Assembly: GCA_002298165.1 (NCBI GenBank)
Contig: DBMI01000068.1
Coordinates: 1-10,319 of the forward strand
DNA length: 10,319 nucleotides
DNA from: Desulfarculales bacterium UBA702
GTDB lineage: Bacteria > Desulfobacterota > Syntrophobacteria > Syntrophobacterales > Syntrophobacteraceae
Reading direction: 5' to 3'
Under the pieces are notes generated by a model that ran no database searches, was not told the DNA's origin, and worked only from the letters and a program-made list of their open reading frames with translations. The position numbers were made by a program, and so were the translations under genes. Of the stretch, positions 1 through 6,896 are shown one piece after another. Position 1 is the first letter of the stretch; each line of letters starts with the position of its first letter.

Positions 1-150
1 GGGCCAGGGGAGGGTGACGAAAAGATCCAAGAATTTTATCCACTTCTCTCAACCCCTCGCGCCAGTGAAGGGGAGTTCTCCTTCAATTTCGGCCCCTTAT
101 TTTTCCATTCGGGATTTGGGCAACAGCCTGTCCCGACCGTGCTGCCCGCG

Positions 151-200
151 TCGACCGAAGGTCTCCACTTGTTTTCGAATAATTGGAGAACTTCGGTCGA
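151..200. repeat. Long near-perfect inverted repeat (hairpin)
   Basis: The arms are TCGACCGAAGGTCTCCA (151-167) and TGGAGAACTTCGGTCGA (184-200). They pair over 17 positions with a single mismatch around a 16-base loop. A further CCGCG (146-150) can pair with CGCGG (209-213) across an asymmetric 8-base bulge. No T-tract follows on either strand, so this is not an ordinary intrinsic terminator. It could be a structured RNA, a miniature transposable element or a binding site. I do not recognise the family. Confidence 0.75.
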
Positions 201-547
201 GGGCATGACGCGGTCAGGAGACCACGTCATAACAATGTAATCCGAACCCCATCCGTTTCATCGCACCGGTTACTGCGTATCGAACAGTAGCGGACTTCAT
301 ACATCGGCCCTGCTTGTTCAATGAATGCCCGGGCCAGGTCGGGATTGACTCGATTCTATTCTTCTGGACCCCCAACGGTCCTTTCTGGATTGACACATCT
401 TATTATTTGTTAATGGTTTGGAGGTAAAAATCCGATAGATAGATTTGACCCCTTATCCGAAATGTATCGAAATTTGGGTGCACGACTGACATTTATGGGC
501 ATCAAAACTGTGGTATTTGCCTTTCGGATTATTAATGGGGGCCCGCT

Positions 548-578
548 TTGTCTTCTATCGAACCAGGGCGGCTAATTT
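548..578 (+). promoter_or_regulatory. Weak candidate promoter for cytochrome leader
   Basis: TTGTCT (548-553) and TAATTT (573-578) resemble sigma-70 boxes, but they are separated by 19 bases, longer than the preferred 17. Transcription would start near 585, immediately before the structured leader at 584-684, and that position is the main reason for noting it. The match is poor and the call is tentative. Confidence 0.2.
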
Positions 579-583
579 ATCGC

Positions 584-684
584 TTAGGCAACCATTTTAT
601 GCATTGGATTGCATGGTTTGAAAGCGACTAAGGGGATCAGACCCTGCCCACGGGTAGCTGAGTCGGCCCTGTCGCTTTTTTTTT
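584..684 (+). promoter_or_regulatory. Structured leader, possible divergent GEMM-I riboswitch
   Basis: Three blocks follow in the order and approximate spacing known for GEMM-I (cyclic di-GMP/cGAMP) aptamers. The first is GGCAACCA (587-594), which starts a stem closed by TGGTT (614-618). The second is AAAGCGAC (621-628), comparable to the conserved GCAAAGC strand. The third is GGTAGCTGAGTCGGCC (653-668), comparable to the GGUAGC-GGGUU-CC strand. A hairpin ACCC(641-644)/GGGT(652-655) with an AG bulge precedes the last block. Differences from the family are real: no clear GNRA loop in the first stem, GAAAGC for GCAAAGC, and GAGTC for GGGTU. AAAGCGAC also pairs exactly with GTCGCTTT (671-678) just before nine Ts. 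Folding of the aptamer and of the terminator would therefore exclude each other, as in an ON switch. The gene 62 bases downstream is a multihaem cytochrome, a known GEMM-I target class in Geobacter relatives. The structured leader is fairly sure; the ligand class is inference. Confidence 0.4.
621..684 (+). terminator. Intrinsic terminator/attenuator before cytochrome gene
   Basis: AAAGCGAC (621-628) and GTCGCTTT (671-678) form a perfect 8-bp stem that runs into nine Ts (676-684). The 42-base interior can itself form small hairpins, for example AGGG/CCCT and GGG/CCC. It could end an upstream transcript. Because it is only about 60 bases before the cytochrome start codon, it is more likely a conditional attenuator of that gene. 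Confidence 0.6.
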
Positions 685-746
685 GTTGGGACTGTTTTTT
701 ATTTGTGAAGCAATCCCGCTGCTGAACCAGGACTATAGGGGAAGCT

Positions 747-3422
747 ATGTCCAGAATTCTAGGGATAGGCGTATTAGGCTGGCTGATTCTGTTGCTTCAT
801 TTAGGAGCGGTATTCGCATTGGATGTGCCGCATTCCGCGCCGGAGGGTGTGGGCTGCCCCAGTTGCCATACCCTGCATAATTCGCTGGGACCGAACCTCA
901 CGAATCAACCCACCAACTCTGCCCTTTGCAAGAGCTGCCATACCTTCACAGGAACGGCTTCCGCTCTTCCCTTTACCAGCTCCGACCAGGCAAAACCGGG
1001 CATATCCGGCACCTCACATAGCTGGACTGGCCTGATGCCGGCCGTATCCAATCCTTTGAACGCATATGGTCTGAGAGCAACAGCTGATTTGACGAATTCG
1101 GCCGTTAAGCAACGGGTGAGCGAATCGGGAAATGCCGTCATATGTTCGGCCTGCCACGACGAGCACAACCAGTTGATCCTTCCCTGGGACCCTTTGGCAA
1201 TCACGACTTCAAGAGGACAGATCGGAAGTGCGACGGGCGGTACTACGGCCACTCTGAATGATTCTTCCAAATCATGGACCGTCAATCAGTGGGCGAATGC
1301 AACTGTTAAAATCACAAGCGGCCCCAACAACGGCATGGTCAGAAGGGTGCTCAGCAATACACCGACTCAGCTCACATTCGGAATACCCCTCGCCAATGCG
1401 GTTTCCGCAACCGATTCCTACTATCTGAACAGCGGCCGGCACTTCATGCGAATACTCAATTCGACAAATCAATTGTGCCTCGACTGCCATTTCTATCGAA
1501 ACCAAAACGATGTTAGGACATATACAGGTAAGCCGCTAAGCCATCCTGTGAATAAGACACTTGCCGCGACAAAGGACCCAACCCAGTTTTTCAGTGTGCC
1601 CGTTGAGCCTGCCTCAGCGGGTTTTGTACCTCAGGGCGGCACCAGAGGCGAACTGAACGGCGGAACGGATACCAATCTCAAAAATAACATCGCTCTGGCT
1701 CAGGATCTGGGCATTCTTTGCCTAAGCTGCCATCAGGTGCATTTTTCGCCCAGCTCGGACGGCAATATTTTAAGGAGGCCCAGGGAAGAGATCTGCCACG
1801 CTTGCCACAAAACCGATGTGAACGCGCCAAATGATTCGAATTCCATAAAGACCCACAACAGCATCAACACGGATTCGGTTAAGTGGAGTCCAGGCGGCTG
1901 GGGCATCGCCGGAGGCAAATACGGTGAGTTCAAGTGCACTACCTGCCATGCCGTCCATGGTACGAAAAACGTCTTCCTTATCAAAGAGACGATTACGGCT
2001 CCAAATGCTCCCGCGGACAATTTGCCGGGCGGAGCCGTTGATTTCAGGTCGCTTTCGGGCACGGCAGGAACGACACCGGGCCTGATGGGCGACGATACAG
2101 AGGGACATGCCGCATCATCGCGGGTCTGTGAGACCTGTCACAGTCTAAATAGCTACCACAATGCCGATAGCGCCAACAACACGGGCGACCTGGCACATAT
2201 GAATGCCCAGGAGTGCACTTTCTGCCACAGCCACAAGATTGCTTTCAAGGCCGGTTATGAGGTTGGCCAGCACACCGCCACTCTCGGGACTGGCTACGTG
2301 GAGCTTTTCGACGGTCATGACTACCTGAGCGGCAGTGTCGGCATCGACGTTCAATGCGGCATGTGCCACAGTCCGGTCCTCGGGAAAGACCACGGCAGCC
2401 GCTGCTCCACCTGCCATCAATCGCCGCGCAATTCCTTTTCGACCTGGAATAAATCCTGTCAGCAGGGCGGATGCCACACCACCTATCACGGCGGGTCGCT
2501 CGACGCGCATTATGAGAAGCAGTTCGGGGATTGCAATGCCTGCCATGGCATGTACTGGGACGTAACGCCCACCTCATGCCTGAATTGCCATTCCGCCTTC
2601 AACTCGAACGATACCACTGCGCCGGTTACCACATCCAATGCCCTGGCATCTTACGACGGCGCTGCGCGGATCCACTTCTCGATTACGGACGGCGGCAAGG
2701 TAGGAGTCGGTACGACATACCGGCAACTCGACGGCGGCAAGGTCACCACGGGATCGAACCTGGTCGTCTCGACACCGGGCGCGCACGCACTCGAATTCTG
2801 GTCGGTTGATCAGAGCGGCAATGTCGAGACTGTTCACAAACACGCCAACTTCACAATTACTCAGGATACGACCCCGCCGGTTACGACATCGAACGCGCAG
2901 GCTTCGTACTGGAGCCCGGCGGGCATCACATTGACCGCAACCGATGAGAGCACCGGGGGCGTTAAGGCCACCTACTATAAGCTCGACGGCGGTCCGACCC
3001 AGACGGGAACGTATATCTGGGTTGCCCAGGTCAGCGGGACAGTTGCTCACGTCCTGACTTTCTGGTCGGAGGACTGGTCCGGCAACGTAGAGGAACAGAA
3101 AACTGTTAATTTCACTATTACCGGAGGAACAGGCACGATTCGGCTGGTTTGGGGCGACTCAGATACCAGCGGCCCGCCGGGCCTGGGTTGCTGGGCAAGG
3201 TGGACCATTCGAAGCGGCACTTTCTGGGGTCCGGTCGTGGCCACCGGAGAGGGCCAATACCCGGGTTGGAGCGGGGTTGACGACACTGTCGTAGCCGTTT
3301 CGCCGACGCCGTATTACGTGGTCATAGATTGGACGGAGCCTTCAATTTGGTGGGACGATCAAACCGTATTCGGAGATGTGATGGTGACGGTTCCCGGCGG
3401 GGTAGTGCGACTGTCGTATTAG
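747..3422 (+). CDS. Exported multihaem c-type cytochrome with C-terminal Ig-like repeats
   Basis: An 891-residue protein for electron transfer outside the cytoplasm. Residues 1-24 form a signal peptide with likely cleavage after VFA. The haem region spans residues 37-615 and contains 13 CXXCH sites plus one CX4CH (CQQGGCH, 571-577), so up to 14 haems. Several sites read CXXCHxxH, the doubled-CXXCH style of respiratory multihaem proteins. Residues about 622-790 hold two repeats starting with a TTAPVTT/DTTPPVTT-like segment and running through a LDGG motif to a (D/W)SGNVE ending, resembling OmpL47/Ig-like modules that probably place the protein at the cell surface. The last ~95 residues, rich in Trp, Gly and Val, are not recognised. 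The ATG at 747 follows AGGGGAAG (737-744). A structured leader with a terminator precedes the gene, and no clear terminator follows it. The partner and electron acceptor are unknown. The class is certain; the exact role is not. Confidence 0.93.
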   Translation: MSRILGIGVLGWLILLLHLGAVFALDVPHSAPEGVGCPSCHTLHNSLGPNLTNQPTNSALCKSCHTFTGTASALPFTSSDQAKPGISGTSHSWTGLMPAVSNPLNAYGLRATADLTNSAVKQRVSESGNAVICSACHDEHNQLILPWDPLAITTSRGQIGSATGGTTATLNDSSKSWTVNQWANATVKITSGPNNGMVRRVLSNTPTQLTFGIPLANAVSATDSYYLNSGRHFMRILNSTNQLCLDCHFYRNQNDVRTYTGKPLSHPVNKTLAATKDPTQFFSVPVEPASAGFVPQGGTRGELNGGTDTNLKNNIALAQDLGILCLSCHQVHFSPSSDGNILRRPREEICHACHKTDVNAPNDSNSIKTHNSINTDSVKWSPGGWGIAGGKYGEFKCTTCHAVHGTKNVFLIKETITAPNAPADNLPGGAVDFRSLSGTAGTTPGLMGDDTEGHAASSRVCETCHSLNSYHNADSANNTGDLAHMNAQECTFCHSHKIAFKAGYEVGQHTATLGTGYVELFDGHDYLSGSVGIDVQCGMCHSPVLGKDHGSRCSTCHQSPRNSFSTWNKSCQQGGCHTTYHGGSLDAHYEKQFGDCNACHGMYWDVTPTSCLNCHSAFNSNDTTAPVTTSNALASYDGAARIHFSITDGGKVGVGTTYRQLDGGKVTTGSNLVVSTPGAHALEFWSVDQSGNVETVHKHANFTITQDTTPPVTTSNAQASYWSPAGITLTATDESTGGVKATYYKLDGGPTQTGTYIWVAQVSGTVAHVLTFWSEDWSGNVEEQKTVNFTITGGTGTIRLVWGDSDTSGPPGLGCWARWTIRSGTFWGPVVATGEGQYPGWSGVDDTVVAVSPTPYYVVIDWTEPSIWWDDQTVFGDVMVTVPGGVVRLSY

Positions 3423-3483
3423 GAGGATTGTCATTCCGGTATTAGGGGCAGCGTAAGAAGTCTGTGATTCATAGGCCGTCCTT

Positions 3484-5607
3484 TTAACGAGGTGCTAAGG
3501 AAGTTATCGCCGCCAGGGCCGCCCTCCGACGAGTTTTGGGAACCCATTCTCGGCCGGCCCTGGCGATTTCACAGACTACGGCTAATATTGCATCCAGCGA
3601 GAATTCGGTGGGCCATTTCAGCACTACTCTGACAAGATAGGATATGCCTCTGCCAACCATAACGCCGGCAATTCCTCCAAGAAAGCACAAGACCACGGAC
3701 TCTGCCAGGAACTGCTGTAAGATCGCCTTTCTTTTTGCCCCAACGGCCATCCGCAAGCCAATCTCACGGGTTCGCTCGGTGACCGACACCAGCATGATGT
3801 TCATTATGCCAACTCCTCCTACCATAAGAGAAATGAGCGCAACCACCAGCAGCAGGTTAGTCATCATGGATGCAGTGGAAGAAAGGGCCTTAGTTACCTC
3901 GGTCATATCACGGACATGAAAATCATCTGTCTCATCAGGAGAAATCCTGTGGCGCTCCCGCAGCAACCGTATAATCTCTTGAATGGCAGTAGAAGTTTGT
4001 TCGTAGGGCTGAACCGCAGCCAAAATATGGTCTACATTCGTAAAGCGCACAGGTTGAGGGGTGTTGGCTGCCTGGGCGGCCGAGGGAATGGGGTAGAGGC
4101 TTTGACTGCCCGGATAAACCCGGTTTAGCGTATTTACCTCTCCCACGCTTCCCGACGAGTTGCCGGCGCTCTGATTTATGCTTCCAACAGAGGAGCCGGT
4201 CACCCGGAATTTGATTGTGGTCCAGGGCGCCAACAAAATATCGTCCTGATCCATGCCCATCATGTTAGCCCCTTTTGAGGCAAGGACCCCGACCACTTTG
4301 AAGGGGACGTTGTTTACCCGCACTTCTTTGCCGATTGGGGACTCCCCCTGGAACAATTCTTTGACCAGCGTCTTTCCAAGTATGCAAACCTTGCCGGCAT
4401 TGCGAACGTCGCGATCAGTGAAGGGTTCTCCCTCTGCAATGTCCCATTCGCGCACTTCGAGAAATCCCGGCGTGGTCCCATACATTGTCGAGGGGACCCA
4501 GTTGCGGTTTCCAAAAACAACCTGGGTCCTGGCATGGACGGTGGGAGCAACCGCGCGGACCGAAGGGCATTCGTTCAATATGGCGTCGCCGTCCTGTGGC
4601 GTTAGAGTCATTGCACTGCCGGCCCCAAAGCTGACCCCCCCGCTCGCAGCAGTACCCGGATGGACCAGCAGGGTATAAGCCCCCATACCGGAGATGGTCT
4701 GCTGAATTGCTGTCGAGGAGCCGCGCCCGATTTCCATCATGGCGATTACGGCCGAAATGCCGATTATAATCCCAAGGGCCGTTAGAGCAGCCCGCATAAC
4801 ATTTCGGCGAAGCCCTGCCAGTGCGGTATGTAGGATGCGTCGAGCCCGCACCAGGGAGCCATCGAAAAGCCGTTTTCCAGCCGATGCCTTTTCATCCTTT
4901 TTCACCGAGTGGGAGGAATCGCTCAGTATCTCTTCACCCGCTGCCAGACCATCCCGGATTCGAATAATGCGCTTTGTTGAGCGGGCGATGTTTTCGTCAT
5001 GGGTAACCAGGATAATCGTAGCCCCTTCCTGATTTAGTTTTTTGAAAAGCTGCAAGACCTCTTCACTTGTTCTTGAATCGAGGTTTCCTGTAGGCTCATC
5101 TGCAAGAAGAAGCGCTGGATTATGAATAAGGGCTCTGGCAATGGCTACCCGTTGCTGCTGTCCGCCCGAGAGCTGAGACGGCTCATGGTCGAGGCGCTCT
5201 CCCAACCCGACCCTTTTAAGCATATCCTCTGCCTGTTTACGGGCGGCCTTTGCCGGAATTGGCTGCGCCGAATAACTTAGCGGCATTATGACATTTACAA
5301 TGGCGCTGGTGCGTGGAAGCAAATTGAAATTCTGGAAGACAAAGCCGATTTTCTGGTTTCGAAGGAGGGCCTGCCCGTCGGGTGAAAGGCCAACCATGTC
5401 CTCGCCATCCAGTCGATAACTGCCTGAACTCGGGAGGTCGAGACATCCCAAAATATTCATGAGAGTTGTTTTACCAGACCCTGATGCACCCATCAGTGCA
5501 ACAAATTCTCCTCTCGAGATGCCAAGCGAAATCCCTTTTAGAACAGGCAATTCGATTTTACCAAGGTGGTAGGTTTTGACGATATTGTTCAACTCGATTA
5601 ATCTCAT
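3484..5607 (-). CDS. macB: MacB-type ABC transporter, fused ATPase and permease, abnormal C-terminus
   Basis: A 707-residue inner-membrane protein. In this family an N-terminal ATPase powers mechanotransmission through a four-helix MacB/FtsX permease that works with a periplasmic MacA adaptor and an outer-membrane TolC channel to export peptides, lipids or drugs. The ATPase (about 1-225) shows Walker A GASGSGKTT (40-48), the Q-loop Q92, signature LSGGQQQ (146-152), Walker B LLLADEPTGNLDS (166-178) and H203. The permease shows a first helix (~273-291), a periplasmic domain with a Ser/Gly/Asn-rich insertion, then helices at ~583-607 and ~633-661 flanking the typical TEREIG-like segment (SVTERTREIGLRMAVGA). 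The fourth helix and the usual PxxxAAxLDPIEALRYE ending are missing. Residues 679-707 are charged instead and overlap an inverted repeat (3511-3565). No macA lies in the 700 bases upstream. The protein may be inactive or carry a frameshift. The symbol is by family only, and the substrate is unknown. Confidence 0.88.
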   Translation of the reverse strand: MRLIELNNIVKTYHLGKIELPVLKGISLGISRGEFVALMGASGSGKTTLMNILGCLDLPSSGSYRLDGEDMVGLSPDGQALLRNQKIGFVFQNFNLLPRTSAIVNVIMPLSYSAQPIPAKAARKQAEDMLKRVGLGERLDHEPSQLSGGQQQRVAIARALIHNPALLLADEPTGNLDSRTSEEVLQLFKKLNQEGATIILVTHDENIARSTKRIIRIRDGLAAGEEILSDSSHSVKKDEKASAGKRLFDGSLVRARRILHTALAGLRRNVMRAALTALGIIIGISAVIAMMEIGRGSSTAIQQTISGMGAYTLLVHPGTAASGGVSFGAGSAMTLTPQDGDAILNECPSVRAVAPTVHARTQVVFGNRNWVPSTMYGTTPGFLEVREWDIAEGEPFTDRDVRNAGKVCILGKTLVKELFQGESPIGKEVRVNNVPFKVVGVLASKGANMMGMDQDDILLAPWTTIKFRVTGSSVGSINQSAGNSSGSVGEVNTLNRVYPGSQSLYPIPSAAQAANTPQPVRFTNVDHILAAVQPYEQTSTAIQEIIRLLRERHRISPDETDDFHVRDMTEVTKALSSTASMMTNLLLVVALISLMVGGVGIMNIMLVSVTERTREIGLRMAVGAKRKAILQQFLAESVVLCFLGGIAGVMVGRGISYLVRVVLKWPTEFSLDAILAVVCEIARAGREWVPKTRRRAALAAITSLAPR
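3511..3565. repeat. 11-bp perfect inverted repeat at the macB 3' end
   Basis: CGCCAGGGCCG (3511-3521) and CGGCCCTGGCG (3555-3565) are perfect complements around a 33-base interior that itself contains CGAG/CTCG and GGG/CCC pairings. The repeat covers codons ~682-699 of macB, exactly where resemblance to MacB is lost. It lies near the junction of two convergent genes and could work as a transcription barrier, though no T-tract follows. Alternatively it is a small inserted repeat element. Confidence 0.65.
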
Positions 5608-5633
5608 GAAAATATGCCTCTATCCGCCGAGTA

Positions 5634-5662
5634 GCGATCGATACTGATCGCCAAAATTTATA
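5634..5662 (-). promoter_or_regulatory. Candidate macB promoter with operator-like repeat
   Basis: On the minus strand TATAAA (5657-5662) is a good -10 box, though the best upstream -35-like hexamer is poorly spaced. Transcription would start near 5650. An inverted repeat, GCGATC (5634-5639) and GATCGC (5646-5651), sits on that predicted start, 27-44 bases before the macB start codon, which is where a repressor operator would be expected. A 6-bp repeat can also arise by chance. Confidence 0.3.
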
Positions 5663-5801
5663 CTACCAGTTGCTCTGACCGCGTGAAAGGTTCCAACTTT
5701 GAGAATTCGAGTCCATTAAAATGAAAACCTTATCCTGTCAATTCTCTAACATGAATCTTGTAGTAAGCAACTGAAGTGTCTGCATCCAAAAGCAAATGGA
5801 A

Positions 5802-6015
5802 TGTCCGCTCTTCGGGAAGCAGGCCGATGGCGATGGGATGGCCTCTTCCAACCTCTGGCTCAAGGATGTTGGATTGGTTCAAATTTAACAAACCGGACAT
5901 TTCACTTGTCAATGGGACCGGACATCTTGAAAAGCTAACGACAGGCTGGAGGAGAAGTGGGGAATCAGGGAAGGATCCAATGTCTCATAAAAGAGTAAAC
6001 TTCCCAGAGCGGACA
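5802..6015. repeat. Repeat-bounded segment with TGTCCG/CGGACA motifs
   Basis: TGTCCGCTCTTCGGGAAG (5802-5819) and CTTCCCAGAGCGGACA (6000-6015) are inverted copies that differ by a two-base insertion (TC). Between them the nonamer ACCGGACAT occurs twice in direct orientation (5892-5900 and 5917-5925). Four copies of the hexamer TGTCCG/CGGACA thus fall within 214 bases. Multiple short terminal repeats are typical of some insertion sequences, for example the IS21 family, so this may be a decayed element or a miniature derivative. No transposase is present, and no target-site duplication was seen at the flanks. Confidence 0.4.
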
Positions 6016-6125
6016 AAACAGTGACCCTGAATTCCATCAGTTTGGACCACTTAGAAATCGAGCCTTTCGACCTGAGACTCAATCAGGATCAAGTGCATTT
6101 CAGAGGTAACTATTGGACCAGCAAC

Positions 6126-6144
6126 CATGCTAAAAATTAGCATG
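6126..6144. repeat. Palindromic hairpin
   Basis: CATGCTAA (6126-6133) and TTAGCATG (6137-6144) form a perfect 8-bp inverted repeat around AAA. No T-tract follows on either strand, so it is more like a protein-binding palindrome than a terminator. It lies about 180 bases upstream of the membrane-protein gene at 6321. Confidence 0.5.
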
Positions 6145-6320
6145 CTCCCGCAAATGTCAGCCAGCCCCACTTTTGGAAACTATCGAATTTTCATAACCGA
6201 TTCTTAGGTTAGGTTTTTTTGTTGTTAGGGTATTCCTTCAGGGAAATACATTCTTAAATTGTTACAAAAATTCATCCCAGCGGTCAGATCCAGCATTGTC
6301 GGTCTCTGAAAGGAGCTCAT

Positions 6321-6896
6321 ATGAAATTCGAGCGACTTATTCGCTATCTCCCCATAGTATTTGCCATCTTCATTGGCACTCAAATAGCAATCTGGCCATC
6401 TCTGAAATTCGTCCACATTAGCGGTACTGAGTTCGCCTCGCGGTTTTCGGTAATCATGTTCTTCTCGCTTTTAATCGAGCGAACTGTTGAGATTCTCATG
6501 AGCATTTGGCGGTCGGAGAAATCAAACAAACTTGAGGCCGCTGTGCAGCGTCTCATAGCAAGTAACATCCCCATTACAGACCAGAAATTCATCGATGCCC
6601 AGGAAAGCCTTATCAACTACAAGGCTGAAACAATACAATGGACAATTCCAATCGGATTCGCTCTAGGCGTGGTGGTTTCTGCGTTTGGCATCCGCACGCT
6701 TAGGCAGTTCATCGAAATTCCAACTGCGTGGACAGATGTAGCGCCTGAATGGCAGCTCTGGTGGTTTAATATGAGCGACATTATTTTTACCGGAGCCCTC
6801 TTGGCTGGGGGAGCCGATCCCATACACAAGCTTCTGGACCTATATCGAAAATTCGCGGATTCTTCGGCGGCGAAAGCCGCCGGCACCAAACCTTAG
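6321..6896 (+). CDS. Four-helix membrane protein of unknown function
   Basis: A 191-residue protein with a strong ribosome binding site (AAAGGAG, 6308-6314) before the ATG. Likely membrane segments are residues 9-25, 41-60, 107-124 and 149-164. The second contains buried charges (LLIERTVEI, 50-58). A hydrophilic, probably helical loop of about 45 residues (63-106) lies between helices 2 and 3. After helix 4 comes a conserved-looking GGADPIHKLLDLYRKF stretch (163-178), similar in style to the Gly-rich 'G-x-D-x-I-H' ending of small uncharacterised membrane proteins. No catalytic motif is visible. Near its 3' end the gene contains a very stable CGGCGGC-GAAA-GCCGCCG hairpin (6865-6882) inside the reading frame. 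It is separated from the SIR2 gene by about 360 bases, so co-transcription is possible but not shown. The gene is probably real; its function is unknown. Confidence 0.8.
   Translation: MKFERLIRYLPIVFAIFIGTQIAIWPSLKFVHISGTEFASRFSVIMFFSLLIERTVEILMSIWRSEKSNKLEAAVQRLIASNIPITDQKFIDAQESLINYKAETIQWTIPIGFALGVVVSAFGIRTLRQFIEIPTAWTDVAPEWQLWWFNMSDIIFTGALLAGGADPIHKLLDLYRKFADSSAAKAAGTKP

Larger units (their letters stand above)
1..579. other. Non-coding stretch, no convincing gene
   Basis: All reading frames here are short. None shows a recognisable motif, a good ribosome binding site or a protein-like composition. The stretch holds a long inverted repeat (151-200, listed separately) and a smaller CCCCT...AGGGG hairpin at about 53-80. 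A TTGACA hexamer at 390-395 resembles a -35 box, but the best -10-like hexamer (TAATGG, 411-416) is only 15 bases away, so I do not call a promoter there. The 3' part is probably the upstream region of the cytochrome transcription unit. Degraded coding sequence cannot be excluded. Confidence 0.5.
5663..6307. other. Intergenic region without a clear gene
   Basis: No reading frame here has a convincing start, ribosome binding site or recognised motif. On the minus strand an open frame without an ATG start runs from about 5984 to 5730 and encodes a fairly protein-like string (for example GHPIAIGLLPEERTFHLLLD). It may be a remnant, but I cannot identify it. The region includes repeats with the core TGTCCG/CGGACA (5802-6015), an 8-bp palindromic hairpin (6126-6144), and a weak plus-strand terminator-like structure (TAACC 6194-6198, GGTTA 6207-6211, then seven Ts ending at 6220). 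Confidence 0.45.

Noticed and set aside
214..396. Minus-strand 60-residue open frame
   Set aside because: No recognisable motif and no convincing ribosome binding site; its composition fits a chance open frame next to the inverted repeat.
2245..3050. Minus-strand open frames opposite the cytochrome gene
   Set aside because: They are antisense shadows of the GC-rich cytochrome coding sequence, rich in Arg/Cys with no coherent domain.
5776..6024. Plus-strand 82-residue open frame
   Set aside because: Serine/arginine/lysine-rich with no motif, and it runs through the repeat segment 5802-6015; probably chance.
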